A DNA stretch of 48,664 nt from Rhodanobacter sp. OK091 (GTDB lineage: Bacteria > Pseudomonadota > Gammaproteobacteria > Xanthomonadales > Rhodanobacteraceae), in NCBI RefSeq assembly GCF_900142825.1, contig NZ_FRCH01000007.1, positions 1 through 48,664 of the forward strand, given 5' to 3'. Of this stretch, positions 22,701 to 32,516 are shown piece after piece. The notes below the pieces were generated by a model. The model was given only the letters and a program-made list of their open reading frames with translations. It made no database searches and had not been told where the DNA came from. Numbering within the stretch: the first letter of the stretch is position 1; the number at the start of each line of letters is the position of its first letter. The translations under genes were made by a program, and so were the position numbers.

Positions 22701-25574
22701 TCAGAACTTCACCGTGGCGCGAGCCCAGTAGTAGCGGCCCATGACGTCATAGGTGGCCGTATCCACGTTGTAGTTTGAACCAGTCTCGTAACTCAGCGGC
22801 GGTGTCTTGTCGCTGAGGTTGTCGATACCCACATCGAAACGGGTGTTGATCTTTTTGAACTCGTAACCTGCCTGGATCGAGTGATACAGCACGGACGCCA
22901 TGGGCGAGCTGGCGCCGGTATCGAGGTTGGCATTCAGGTTGGTCAGACGATGGACGTAGCGCGACTGCCACTGCGCGCTCCAGTTGCCCAGTGCCCAATT
23001 CAACGTCACCGTGCCGCGCCAGCGGGAGATATTGCCGAACTGCTGGCTGTAGGTGCCCGCGTAGTTGGTGGTCCGCGCACCCGGCTGCCCAGGGGTGGAG
23101 TCGTTGTTGTATGTCGAGATATAGGTGGTGTTGAGACCAGCCTTGAAGTTGCCTGGGTCCACGCTGCCCAAGTTGAAGTGCGGAACCGCGTAGTTCAGCG
23201 TGAAGTCGACGCCGGTGGTGCTCAGGTTGCCCAAGTTGACCACGGGCGTGTTGATGTAATTGACCGCGCCGGCCAGCTTGCTGGTGTTGTCATAGCGGTT
23301 GATGTACGAGCAGTACGGGCTGTTGTTGTTGGCGAAGCACGAATTGGCCACCGTCTGGGCGGTGACCGGTGTCAGCATGTCGGTCAGGTAGATATGCCAG
23401 AAGTCGAGGCTGCTCGACAGACCATTGAGCCAGCTCGGCGAATACACGAAGCCGATGTCGATCGATTTGCCCTGCTCGGGCTTCAGTTTGCTGCCCACGG
23501 CGGCCGCACCCGAGTAGTAGCCAGTAACCTGGCCGATCGGATTGCCGCTCCAGTTCGGCGGCACAAACTGACAGGCGGCAGCATGCTGGGCCAATTGTGC
23601 GCTGGTCAATCCGACGCACGGGTCCGTGAGGTTGGGGCCGGCGATCGTGCGACCGTCGTATAGCTCGTCCATGTTGGGTGCCCGGAACACCTGGGATACG
23701 GTGCCTCGCACCAGCAGGTCGGCGATGGGGCGATATTCGATGGCGAACTTGCCGTTGGTGGTGCTGCCCGAGCTGTCGTAGTCCGAATAACGTACGCCCA
23801 GGTCGATATTGAGCGAGTAGGCCCAAGGCTGTCCGGTCAGTAGCGGGATCAGCGATTCGGCATAAAGCTCCTTCACCGTGTCGCTGCCGCCTCCCGGCGA
23901 GCCGCAGGCTTCCTGCAACACGGTACAGGTGCCGGTCGCCGGATCGAGGACCGCATCACTGGTCACGTTGTAGTTCATCGAGGTCTTGCGGTACAGCACG
24001 CCCGCCGACATCTGCATCGCACCGGCCGGCAGATCCCACAGTTCGCCCGACGCGTTGGCCTGCGCCTGCTTCATGGTGTTCGTCATGGTATAGACCGGGG
24101 CGTCCACACCCTTCCTCAGCAGCGCGGTGACGGTCGGGTCGGCCTGGTCGAAGATATTCGCGCCACCATCGATGGCCGCCTGGAAGGCCGGTATGTTCAC
24201 TTCGTTGAAGTTGGTCTGGACGCGGTGGGAATGGCCGTAGTCGAAGCTGGCGTCCCAGATCCAGGTGGTGTTTGCCCCGAAGTTGCCGCGCAGGCCGGTG
24301 TTCAACTGCTCGTTAGTGGTGGTGAAGGTGTGCAGGCGCGTGCCAAGGCCCGTGAGTCGGGTGTTGAAGGCGTAGCCACTGGTGGCCGGGTTGCCGAGAG
24401 CGCCGCTGCTGAAGGTGACGCCGAACGGATTGTTCGGATTGCTCGCCAGCACGTGCCAACCATCACCGACGCCCGTCGGTGCGGGGGCATCCTGGCCGGC
24501 GGAATTGGTGTGGTTGTAGAACGCGTCGGCGAAGAACGTCACATAGTCGTTGAACTTGTAGTTGCCGATGACAAAGACGTTGGTGCGTTCCTGCTGGGTC
24601 TGGATGTAGTTGAAGGCGTTGTAGTTATAAACGTCGTTCGCGCTGCTGAAGCAGCGGTAGTCGCCCAGGCTGCTGCCGGTGCCGCTGGCGCGGGTGACAT
24701 AGGTGTTGCCCTGCGAATTGATCGAGCAGCCCGCCGGAGCCAGGTTCTGTGGCACCAGGAGGCGGCCCGTAGGGATGGTATGGGAGCCCGATGGCTGCGG
24801 GCCGCCGGCGTACAGGTACAGCTGCTGCGCGGAGAAGCTCCGACGGGGCGCCAACACCGGGTTGTACTTGTTGTAGTCGATGCCTGCGACGATGTTGCCC
24901 TGGTCGCCACTGGCGCCCACGGTGAACTGCCCGCCGTGGCGCTGGCCGTCGCCGTGACTGGAAATGCCATCGTTGACGCTCAGCTCGGCGCCTTTGAAGT
25001 CCTTGCGCAGGATGAAGTTGACCACGCCGCCGATAGCGTCCGAGCCGTACACCGTGGAAGCGCCTTCGGCCAAGACGTCCACGCGTTCGATCATGTTCTG
25101 CGGAATCATGTTCAGGTCGGCGTTGGCAAGACGCTGGCCATCGACCATCACCAAGGTGCGGTTAGTGCCCAGGCCGCGCAACGAGACGCGCGCTGCGCCA
25201 TCGCCACCTTCGAGTGTGGGACTGGCGCCGCCGCCACCGTTGCTGTTGTTTTGGGTATTGGTCGCATTGCCGGAGATACTGGGCAGCGCCTGCAACACAT
25301 TGCCGAGGGTCGGACTGCCGTTGTTGGTGATCGCGGCGCGATCCAGTGTGACGACTGGGCTGGATGTTTCGGCGTCGATGCGCCGGATCAACGAGCCGGT
25401 CACGACCACCGCCTGCAAGGTCTTGGCCTTGTTCTTGGACGGCGGCGTGGTCTGATCTGCCGAGGACGTATCTGCCTGCGGTACCTGCGCCTGGGCGACA
25501 CCCGCTGCCGTGAAAATTCCTGCAGTCAATGCCAGGCGCACCGCCAGTGACAAGTGATTCATGCCATGTTTCAT
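22701..25574 (-). CDS. TonB-dependent outer-membrane receptor
   Basis: 957-residue receptor for energy-coupled import across the outer membrane. Signal peptide ~1-29 ('GVAQAQ'), a short Ser/Thr/Lys-rich linker, plug domain ~50-165 ('QAVVVTGSLI', 'ALPSISGNATNT', 'GADIGGVVNFIL'-like 'YGSDAIGGVVNFILR'), and a 22-strand barrel ending in the terminal Phe ('ARATVKF') required for Bam-dependent insertion. The Gly/Asn-rich 'NNSNGGGGASPTLEGG' plug insert is typical of the large Xanthomonadales/Caulobacter receptors. The ligand is unknown. Start ATG 25574 has GGGGAGACC just upstream; earlier in-frame codons lack a signal peptide. Confidence 0.93.
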   Translation of the reverse strand: MKHGMNHLSLAVRLALTAGIFTAAGVAQAQVPQADTSSADQTTPPSKNKAKTLQAVVVTGSLIRRIDAETSSPVVTLDRAAITNNGSPTLGNVLQALPSISGNATNTQNNSNGGGGASPTLEGGDGAARVSLRGLGTNRTLVMVDGQRLANADLNMIPQNMIERVDVLAEGASTVYGSDAIGGVVNFILRKDFKGAELSVNDGISSHGDGQRHGGQFTVGASGDQGNIVAGIDYNKYNPVLAPRRSFSAQQLYLYAGGPQPSGSHTIPTGRLLVPQNLAPAGCSINSQGNTYVTRASGTGSSLGDYRCFSSANDVYNYNAFNYIQTQQERTNVFVIGNYKFNDYVTFFADAFYNHTNSAGQDAPAPTGVGDGWHVLASNPNNPFGVTFSSGALGNPATSGYAFNTRLTGLGTRLHTFTTTNEQLNTGLRGNFGANTTWIWDASFDYGHSHRVQTNFNEVNIPAFQAAIDGGANIFDQADPTVTALLRKGVDAPVYTMTNTMKQAQANASGELWDLPAGAMQMSAGVLYRKTSMNYNVTSDAVLDPATGTCTVLQEACGSPGGGSDTVKELYAESLIPLLTGQPWAYSLNIDLGVRYSDYDSSGSTTNGKFAIEYRPIADLLVRGTVSQVFRAPNMDELYDGRTIAGPNLTDPCVGLTSAQLAQHAAACQFVPPNWSGNPIGQVTGYYSGAAAVGSKLKPEQGKSIDIGFVYSPSWLNGLSSSLDFWHIYLTDMLTPVTAQTVANSCFANNNSPYCSYINRYDNTSKLAGAVNYINTPVVNLGNLSTTGVDFTLNYAVPHFNLGSVDPGNFKAGLNTTYISTYNNDSTPGQPGARTTNYAGTYSQQFGNISRWRGTVTLNWALGNWSAQWQSRYVHRLTNLNANLDTGASSPMASVLYHSIQAGYEFKKINTRFDVGIDNLSDKTPPLSYETGSNYNVDTATYDVMGRYYWARATVKF

Positions 25575-25765
25575 TTGGTCTCCCCAGTGGATGTAGGTGT
25601 TCGTTCCCGGTCTTCGAGTGCGTCGAGTCCCCTCCGGGGTACATTGGCCAGGCCACGATGATTGCCTGCGGCATCCAGCCGCCAAAAGACTACTCCCAGA
25701 AGCGGTCACGCGCACAGCCGCCTCGGAGTCGGGAGGTCGTCATACCGTTGATGCACCCACGGGGG

Positions 25766-27091
25766 TCAGGGTTGCAAGGGAGTCTCGCCGGACCGGTTGA
25801 AGTCGCCGATGGCGGCGACCAGGTCGGCCACTGCCGCCTGCTCCACTTCGCTGAGATCGGGATTCCAGCTGTCCATGATCAATACCACGCGGGTCTGGTC
25901 GCTGTTGTTCCACGCCTCGTGCTCGAACGTATCGTCGAAGGTGACGCAGCGGCCTTCCTCCCACACATGGGTTTCGCCACCGACGCGCAACGCACAATCC
26001 GGCGGCACGATAAGCGGGAGATGCGTGACCAGGCGAGTATTGGTGACGCCACGGTGCGGCAGGATATGCGTACCCGGACGCAGTACCGAGAAAAGCGTTT
26101 CCGGGGCGTGGTCGCGAACCCGAATCAGCGGCATGGAGTCCAGCAGCCCGATGGTGCGGGGGCAACGCGCACAGTTCGCGTCATGGCGTATGCCGTGGCG
26201 ATAAAAGAAGAAGGCATCCCATGCCGCCTCTTGCGTACTGGACGAAGCCAGCAGATGCGCCGACACCGCCTCGGCCGAAGGGGTGCCAAGAAACGGCACG
26301 AAGTCATCCGGCGTGTCCGACAGCACCGCGCGCAGTTCCTCGCGTATCGCATCGACGGCAGCCTCGATCCGCGCATGCGCCGGAAAGCGCTCACGCGGGT
26401 AGAAGATCTGGCTGGGGATGCCCGGAAAATACAAGAATTTGGGACGCTGTCGCGGATCCGGGAACGGTGCGGGTTGTTCCTGGAGATAGATGGACAGGCA
26501 CTGGTCGACGCGCGCCAGTTCCGATCGTCCGTAGCGTTGCCGCAGCGGCTCGATGATCGCATCGAACAGCTCGCGCCGAGCGACAGCAACGTATTGCATG
26601 GCGTGTTTTACCGCGTCGCGCACGTCTGGCGCGGTGGTGGCGTCGCTGAGCCAGCGTCCGTGCGCTTGCGCCGCATTGATCGCACCCAGATAAGCCGTCA
26701 TCGCGTCGTGCCGGCGCCCCTGCTGCTCGAACACGACGCCCAGGCGCAGCCGCGCCACGAACATGCCGGGCCCGAGCTGCAGACCTTGGCGCAAGCTGTC
26801 CGCCGCGGCTTGCAGATCCCCGGCCAGCATCTGCGCCGAACCCAGCTGGTGCAGGATGGCCGCGTCCTGGGGCTGCGTGCGTAGCGCCGCCAGCAGCAAC
26901 TCGATCGCGCGAGCCGCATTTCCCCGATTGAGCTGGAGGCTAGCCAGAAACTGCAGCGCTTCCGCGTCATCGGGCTGGATGTCGAGCAGGCGCAGGAACG
27001 CCTGCTCGGCAAGCGCCGCGTCGCCACGCTGCAATCCGGCATGCGCCTGCGCGCGGCAAGTCGCGGGAGTGACGTTCGGCGGGTTGTCCAT
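25766..27091 (-). CDS. TPR-containing aspartyl/asparaginyl beta-hydroxylase-like protein
   Basis: 441 residues. Positions ~5-150 are TPR units; ~210-430 match the Asp/Asn beta-hydroxylase domain (2-oxoglutarate/Fe(II) dioxygenase). The iron and cosubstrate residues are visible: 'ILPHRGVTNTRLVTHLPL' with the first His, and 'FDDTFEHEAWNNSDQTRVVL' with the distal His and the Arg for 2-oxoglutarate. 'GGETHVWEEGRC' is a further family block. No signal peptide, so it acts in the cytoplasm. Its TPR half resembles that of the sulfotransferase two genes downstream. A 190-bp gap separates it from the TonB receptor. Confidence 0.88.
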   Translation of the reverse strand: MDNPPNVTPATCRAQAHAGLQRGDAALAEQAFLRLLDIQPDDAEALQFLASLQLNRGNAARAIELLLAALRTQPQDAAILHQLGSAQMLAGDLQAAADSLRQGLQLGPGMFVARLRLGVVFEQQGRRHDAMTAYLGAINAAQAHGRWLSDATTAPDVRDAVKHAMQYVAVARRELFDAIIEPLRQRYGRSELARVDQCLSIYLQEQPAPFPDPRQRPKFLYFPGIPSQIFYPRERFPAHARIEAAVDAIREELRAVLSDTPDDFVPFLGTPSAEAVSAHLLASSSTQEAAWDAFFFYRHGIRHDANCARCPRTIGLLDSMPLIRVRDHAPETLFSVLRPGTHILPHRGVTNTRLVTHLPLIVPPDCALRVGGETHVWEEGRCVTFDDTFEHEAWNNSDQTRVVLIMDSWNPDLSEVEQAAVADLVAAIGDFNRSGETPLQP

Positions 27092-27169
27092 CGGTAGATT
27101 CGCTATGGGACGTACCTGCGCAGTATAGGAACGCGATCGGGCGATGAGGCAACCCCGGCCCGTCGTGCG

Positions 27170-28549
27170 TCAGCGCGTGTAGCGGTTTTGCAGAAACGCA
27201 AATACGGCGCGCAGACCCATCGCTTCGCCGCCGCGCGGCCGGCCTGGGCGATCGGCGTCGTTCCAGGCGTAGGTGTCCAGATGCATCCATGGCATGCCGT
27301 CGGGCACGAAGCGTTCCAGATACAGCGCCGCGGTGATCGCCCCGGCGTGGCGCGACGCGCCGGCATTGGCGAAGTCGGCCAGATACGAATCGAGCATTCG
27401 CCGGTACGGCCGCCACAACGGCAGCTGCCACAGCGGATCGTTGACCGTGCGGCCGGCGGCCAGCAAGGCGGCGGCGATGCCGTCGTCGTTGGCGAACAGC
27501 GCCGGCAGATCCGGTCCCAGCGCCACTCGTGCGGCGCCGGTGAGGGTGGCGAAATCGACCATCAGTTCGGGCTGCTGTTCGGCGCCGTAGGCCAGCGCGT
27601 CGCACAGCACCAGCCGTCCCTCGGCATCGGTGTTGTCGATCTCGACGGTGTGGCCGGCGCGGGTGGTGATCACTTCGCCCGGGCGCATCGCATTGCCGGC
27701 TACGGAATTCTCCACCGCCGGAACCAGCAAGGTCAGCCGCACCGGCAGCTTCGCCTGCATGATCAGCCCGGCCAGCGCGATCGCATGCGCGGCGCCGCCC
27801 ATGTCCTTCTTCATCCAGCGCATGCCGTCGGACGATTTCAGGTCGAGCCCGCCGGTGTCGAAACACACGCCCTTGCCGATCACCACCAGCTTGGGATCGT
27901 CCGCCTTGCCCCAGCTCAGCTCGATCAGCCGCGGTGCGCGATGGCTGGCGCGGCCGACCGCGTGGATGGTCGGAAAATTGGCCTTGAGCAAGTCGTCGCC
28001 GACCCACTCGCGCACCTTCGCCTTGTGCGTCTTGCCGAGCTGCTTGATCGCATCGGCCAGGTGCCGCGGGCCCATCTCCTCGGTCGGCGTGTTGACCAGG
28101 TCGCGCACCTGCGCGGTCGCCTCCACCAGCGGCGCCAGCTGCTGCAGCTCGGCAGCGGTCACGGCGAGCCGGGCCGGTGCGCGCTTGGGCTGGCGATAGC
28201 GGTTGAACTGATACGCACCCAGCGCCCAGCCCAGCGCCGCCAGCGCCGGATCGGTCAGCACGCTTTCGGCGGCGAGGTGATAGTTCGCCTCGGGCAGGCT
28301 GCACGGCAGCGCAGCCAGGGCGGACAACGGATCGCGCGGATCGACGCCGGCCAGCACGCGCACCAGCTTGCCGGCGGGATCGGACAGCAGCGCGAAGCTG
28401 CCCGCCGTCGCCGCGAAGCCGCTGTCGCTCAACCAGCGCCGCTGCGCCGCACTGAGCCGCCGGCGCGTCGCCGCGTAATGCGCGGCATCGGTGGTCTCGA
28501 TGGCGATGCTGTGGCGGGCGCCGGACTGGCGTTCGATCAAGGCGGACAT
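27170..28549 (-). CDS. pepA: Leucyl aminopeptidase (M17)
   Basis: 459-residue cytosolic dizinc aminopeptidase releasing N-terminal residues from peptides. The M17 signature 'NTDAEGRLVLCDALAYG' holds the metal ligands, and 'VVIGKGVCFDTGGLDLKSS' contributes further ligands and the catalytic Lys. The C-terminal catalytic domain is intact; the N-terminal domain is short, as in PepB-like enzymes of this lineage. Start ATG 28549 has AAGGA at proper spacing; nine in-frame residues upstream are dropped. Together with the M1 lipoprotein it gives this strand two aminopeptidases in different compartments. Confidence 0.94.
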   Translation of the reverse strand: MSALIERQSGARHSIAIETTDAAHYAATRRRLSAAQRRWLSDSGFAATAGSFALLSDPAGKLVRVLAGVDPRDPLSALAALPCSLPEANYHLAAESVLTDPALAALGWALGAYQFNRYRQPKRAPARLAVTAAELQQLAPLVEATAQVRDLVNTPTEEMGPRHLADAIKQLGKTHKAKVREWVGDDLLKANFPTIHAVGRASHRAPRLIELSWGKADDPKLVVIGKGVCFDTGGLDLKSSDGMRWMKKDMGGAAHAIALAGLIMQAKLPVRLTLLVPAVENSVAGNAMRPGEVITTRAGHTVEIDNTDAEGRLVLCDALAYGAEQQPELMVDFATLTGAARVALGPDLPALFANDDGIAAALLAAGRTVNDPLWQLPLWRPYRRMLDSYLADFANAGASRHAGAITAALYLERFVPDGMPWMHLDTYAWNDADRPGRPRGGEAMGLRAVFAFLQNRYTR

Positions 28550-28648
28550 GCGGAATCCTTCTGGCTTGTGGCGCATCGAGCGCGCCGGACTCGTGACGAT
28601 CGGTCGGCAATGATGCGCGTTTTGCCCGCTGCTTGACTATGTGCCGGG

Positions 28649-29362
28649 TTAAATACCGGCGACCGGATGCTGCGCGTCGAGCCAGTCCGCCAGCGCGGTC
28701 ATGTCGCGCAGATCCAGCTCGGGCGGTGCGCCCAGTTCGGCCGGCCACGGCTGGCCGTCGCGGTTGATCCAGGCGGTGCGCAGGCCGGCGTCGCGCGCGC
28801 CGGCGACATCCATTTCCGGATCGTCGCCGACGTGCAGGATCCGATCGGGCGCCACGCCCAGCCGCTCGGCGGCGGCCAGGAAGATCCGCGGATCGGGCTT
28901 GGCCACGCCGCTGTCGCGGGCGCAGATGTGATGGGCGAAATGCGCATGGATGCCGATGCGCCGCAGGTCGGCATTGCCGTTGGTCAGGCTCGCCAGCGGC
29001 CAGCGTGCGGTGATCCGCTGCAGCGCCGGCAGGCTGTCCGGATACAGCTCCACGCTGTTGCGCGCAGCGAAGTAGATTTCCCACAACGCCTCGATCGGCG
29101 CCGCGGCGATGCCGCAGGCGGCGAACGCATGCTGCATGGTGAGCTGGCGCTGGGAGGTGAAGTCATGCGCCAGGTCGAGCCGCTCCGCGGCGACCTGATC
29201 GCGCAACTCGCGCATGGCCGCGATCGGCCACGCGCGAGCGACCTCGGGATGGTGCTGCTGCAGCCAGGCGTCCACCGCCTGGTCGGCGCGTTGCAGTGCC
29301 GGCAGCACCGGCCACAAGGTGTCGTCCAGATCCAGCGTCAGCGCGAGTATCGGCACGGGCAC
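28649..29362 (-). CDS. HAD-family phosphatase (YigB-like)
   Basis: 237-residue haloacid-dehalogenase hydrolase. Motif I 'LTLDLDDTLWPV' (nucleophile and acid/base Asp), motif II 'LTNGNAD', motif III Lys in 'GVAKPDPRIF' and motif IV 'HVGDDPEMDVAGARDAG' are all present, with a type C1 helical cap. Closest pattern is YigB, a flavin-mononucleotide phosphatase in E. coli, but substrates overlap widely in the family. Start is uncertain: GTG 29362 or GTG 29356 follow the upstream stop by ~20 bp, while GTG 29446 would overlap it; none has a clear ribosome-binding site. Confidence 0.87.
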   Translation of the reverse strand: MPVPILALTLDLDDTLWPVLPALQRADQAVDAWLQQHHPEVARAWPIAAMRELRDQVAAERLDLAHDFTSQRQLTMQHAFAACGIAAAPIEALWEIYFAARNSVELYPDSLPALQRITARWPLASLTNGNADLRRIGIHAHFAHHICARDSGVAKPDPRIFLAAAERLGVAPDRILHVGDDPEMDVAGARDAGLRTAWINRDGQPWPAELGAPPELDLRDMTALADWLDAQHPVAGI

Positions 29363-29382
29363 GCCAGCAAGACTCGGCGGAC

Positions 29383-30729
29383 TCAGCGGTTGCTGACGCG
29401 AAGCACCTGGCCGAGCTTGATCTGGTCGTTCTTCAGGTGGTTCCACTCGCGCAGCTGGGCCACATCGACCGTATGCCGCTTGGCGATGGCGGACAGCGTG
29501 TCGCCCTTGCTCACCTTGTAGGTCGTCGGACCGGTCTGGCTGACGCCTGCCGTCACCTTGCCGAAATCCTTGCCGTTGGCCTGGCTGACCGTGGTGGCGC
29601 TGCCGTTGGCATAAGCCACGCTGCTGACGGTGACGTTCGCCACGCTGCCGTTGACCCGGGTGAGTCGGGCGGTTTCCTTGTCCTCGGCGCGGCGATTTTC
29701 CAGCGCCATCTTCGCCGCCAGCGTATCGGGCGAGGTCGGGGCCACTGCGACGCGGGAAGCATACGTGGCGCCCGGCGCGGAGACCGGCGTGATATGGCTG
29801 GCGCGGGCGCCGACTTCGGCGAGGATGTCGCTGCGGCGCGAGCCGTCCATCGAGGCCAGCGCGCTGCCGTCCTGATACGGCAATACCGCATGCTTGCGCA
29901 GCGCGGCCTTGGCCGGATCGGTCTGCAGGAAGTCGACGAAGGACTGCGCCGCGGCGGCCTTCGGGCTGCTCGGGTTGGTCACCAGGTAGAGCGGAATGAA
30001 CAACGGATAGCTGCCGTCGGCGATGTTGGCCACGGTGGCCGGCTTGCCGTTGATCGGGATCGCCTTGACCTTCGGGTTGCCGCTGATGCCGGCGAGCGTG
30101 GCGACACCGAAGCCGTTCGGGTTCAGCGAAATGCCTTCTTCCAGCTTGCGCGTGTTGACGTACAGCCGCGGCGCGGCGACCGGCTGGTTGCCGCGACCGA
30201 ACAGCAGGCTGCGCAAGCTGTATTCCACGCCGTCACCGGGGCTGGCCACCGCGTACACGTCGATCGGCGCGTTGCTGCCGCCGACCTCGCTCCAGTTGTG
30301 GATCTTGCCGTAATAGATGTCGTGCACCTGCTTCAGCGTAAGCCCCCGGATCGGGTTGGACGACTGGGTGATGATCACCAGACCGTCCCACGCCACCGGA
30401 GTGAACGTGAGGTTCGCGTTCTGCGCGCTGCCGTCGCCGGGGCGCGCGCTGCCGGCCAGGTCCGCGGTACCGCTGGCCACCGCGTCGATGCCCGAGGCGG
30501 TGTTGAACGGCTGCAGTTCGATATGGCCGTGCCCGCTCTTTTCCCACGCCTGCGCCACTTCTTCGACGACGCCGTTGGCGGTCGCTACATCGCCGCGCCA
30601 GATCAGGGTGGGGCCCTTCGCGGGCGCGCTGGCCTTGGCCTTGGGGTGGGACTTGGCGAATGCCGGTGCGGTGATGAAGCAGGCCCCGATCAGGGCGACG
30701 GACAGCAAGCGGGTAATGCGAACGGACAT
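29383..30729 (-). CDS. PstS-like phosphate-binding domain fused to LysM
   Basis: 448-residue exported protein. Signal peptide ~1-25 ('APAFA-KS'). Residues ~40-300 are a PBP-like-2 (PstS/PhnD-type) phosphate-binding domain: 'GSARPGDGSAQN', 'GLTLKQVHDIYYGKIHNWSEVGG' and 'NPNGFGVATLAG'. After a Thr/Ala/Ser linker, the C-terminal ~45 residues form a LysM ('TYKVSKGDTLSAIAKRHTV') that binds peptidoglycan. No pst transporter genes are adjacent. The fusion implies a wall-tethered binding protein rather than a free shuttle. It leads the HAD gene by ~20 bp. Confidence 0.87.
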   Translation of the reverse strand: MSVRITRLLSVALIGACFITAPAFAKSHPKAKASAPAKGPTLIWRGDVATANGVVEEVAQAWEKSGHGHIELQPFNTASGIDAVASGTADLAGSARPGDGSAQNANLTFTPVAWDGLVIITQSSNPIRGLTLKQVHDIYYGKIHNWSEVGGSNAPIDVYAVASPGDGVEYSLRSLLFGRGNQPVAAPRLYVNTRKLEEGISLNPNGFGVATLAGISGNPKVKAIPINGKPATVANIADGSYPLFIPLYLVTNPSSPKAAAAQSFVDFLQTDPAKAALRKHAVLPYQDGSALASMDGSRRSDILAEVGARASHITPVSAPGATYASRVAVAPTSPDTLAAKMALENRRAEDKETARLTRVNGSVANVTVSSVAYANGSATTVSQANGKDFGKVTAGVSQTGPTTYKVSKGDTLSAIAKRHTVDVAQLREWNHLKNDQIKLGQVLRVSNR

Positions 30730-30953
30730 GATGATGGGAAGCCCCGGCGTGATGTAGGTGGTTTATGTAGGCGCAAGTATGCAGCCTTGTAGGCGCACAC
30801 AAGGTGAACTGGAAACGCTATTTCATCGGCCTGAATGCAGAACATCAAGCGTTTTCATGCATTTGCGTAAAGGCGTGCCTCAGGCTGTGCGCCGTGACAC
30901 GGCCGGTCGGCGACCCGTGACACGGTTTCGCCGGCCTCGGCTGTGGCCTGCTT

Positions 30954-31080
30954 TGTGGGAGCGACTTCAGTCGCGACGGTGTGGCAGCGCGCCGTGCTGC
31001 CCGGTTTTGCACCGAGCAGTGGCAACGCCGCGTTGCTGCGGGCCGCTGCCGCGGCCATCGCGACTGAAGTCGCTCCCACA
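30954..31080. repeat. Inverted pair of REP elements
   Basis: TGTGGGAGCGACTTCAG... at 30954-30976 is repeated as the exact 23-bp reverse complement at 31058-31080, ~80 bp apart. This GTGGGAGCGRCTTCAGYCGC class is the common REP/BIME element of Xanthomonadales and Pseudomonas. It lies in the 390-bp gap between the PstS-LysM start and the protease stop; nothing else in that gap looks coding. A related single copy lies inside nrdJb. Confidence 0.88.
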
Positions 31081-31118
31081 GCATTTCGGCGGCGAGTGGA
31101 AGCTTGTTCGGATGCTCC

Positions 31119-32516
31119 TCAATTGACCACCACGTACCGGCTGCCATCGGCATCGGCGACTACCAGCACCAGTTGGCGCACATGCACGTTGGCCAGGCCG
31201 CGCAGCATGCGCAGACTGGTGATGCGCTGGTTGCCCACGCCGATCACCAGGTCGTCAGCGCTCAGGCCGGCCCGCGCGGCGCGGCTGCCCGGTTGCACCG
31301 CGCTGATCGCCACGCCGTAGAGACCCTGGCTGCGCTGGCTCTCGCTCAAGTCGCTGAAGCGCACGCCGGCGAGGCGCGGATCGAGCTTGTCGCCGTCGAC
31401 GCTGTCCAGCTTCTCCGCGCTCAGCGTGGCGCTGACCTGGCGGCTATGGCCGTCGCGCAGCACGCCCAGCTGCACCGCGCTGCCCAGCGGCAACAGGCCT
31501 TCGGCATTGCGCAGCTCCTGTTCGCTGCGCAGCGGCTTGCCGTTGAGCGTGGTCAGCACGTCGCCCGGTTGCAGGCCGGCGCGGGCGGCGGCCGAGTCGT
31601 TGCCGACGCCGGTAACCACCACGCCGTTGTCGTCCTTCAGCTTCAGCAGCTGGGCGATGCGCGGCGTGATCGTCTGCGTCTGCAAGCCCAGGCTGCCGCG
31701 CTGCACCTTGCCGTGCGCCACCAGTTGCGCCATCACCTCGGTGGTGATCGCGGTGGGTATCGCAAAGCCGATGCCGACGTTGCCGCCCGACGGCGAAAAA
31801 ATCATGGTGTTGATACCGACCAGTTCGCCGCGCAGATTGACCAGCGCACCGCCGGAGTTGCCGGGGTTGATCGAAGCGTCGGTCTGGATGAAGTTCTGAA
31901 AGCCCGAGCTTCCCGAATTGGGGCTGCCGAGCCCCGAACGGCCCAGCGCGGAGACGATGCCGGCAGTCACCGTCTGGCCCAGCCCGAACGGATCGCCCAC
32001 CGCGACCACATAGTCGCCCACCTGCAAGCGCGACGAATCGGCCAGCGGCACCGCCTGCAGGTTGTTGGCGGCGATCTGCACCACCGCCACATCGGTGTCC
32101 GGGTCGGTGCCGATCAGCTTGCCCTTGAGCGTGCGTCCGTCCTGCAAAGTCACACTGATATCGTCGGCGCCGCCCACCACATGGTTGTTGGTCAGCACAT
32201 AGCCCTTGGCCGCATCCACGATCACGCCCGAGCCCAGGCTCTGCTCCACCCGTTCGCGCGGCGTCGCGGGCAGGCCGAAGAACTGGCGCACCATCGGGTC
32301 GTCGAAATACGCGTCGCGCACCTGCACCCGGGTCTTGGTGGAGATGTTCACCACCGCCGGGGTCACCCGCGTCAGCATCGGCGCCAGCGACGGCATCGGC
32401 TGGCCGCCGACCGTCGCGGGCAAGGTGGCGGCACGGCCGACGCCCGGCGCGATGCCGATGACGGCGGCGGCCAGCAAGCCGGTCAGCCAGGGCAGGAAGC
32501 GGGGGTGCTGCGACAT
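31119..32516 (-). CDS. degQ: DegP/DegQ-type periplasmic serine protease
   Basis: 465-residue HtrA-family protease/chaperone for periplasmic quality control. Signal peptide ~1-28, catalytic His in 'VLTNNHVVGG', Asp in 'TDPDTDVAVVQI' and Ser in 'NPGNSGGALV'. Two PDZ domains follow (~255-345 and ~370-460). Start ATG 32516 has AGGAG 7 bp upstream; the frame remains open to 32603 without signal features. DegP, DegQ and MucD cannot be told apart safely here; length and two PDZ domains fit DegQ/MucD. Divergent from nrdJa. Confidence 0.88.
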   Translation of the reverse strand: MSQHPRFLPWLTGLLAAAVIGIAPGVGRAATLPATVGGQPMPSLAPMLTRVTPAVVNISTKTRVQVRDAYFDDPMVRQFFGLPATPRERVEQSLGSGVIVDAAKGYVLTNNHVVGGADDISVTLQDGRTLKGKLIGTDPDTDVAVVQIAANNLQAVPLADSSRLQVGDYVVAVGDPFGLGQTVTAGIVSALGRSGLGSPNSGSSGFQNFIQTDASINPGNSGGALVNLRGELVGINTMIFSPSGGNVGIGFAIPTAITTEVMAQLVAHGKVQRGSLGLQTQTITPRIAQLLKLKDDNGVVVTGVGNDSAAARAGLQPGDVLTTLNGKPLRSEQELRNAEGLLPLGSAVQLGVLRDGHSRQVSATLSAEKLDSVDGDKLDPRLAGVRFSDLSESQRSQGLYGVAISAVQPGSRAARAGLSADDLVIGVGNQRITSLRMLRGLANVHVRQLVLVVADADGSRYVVVN

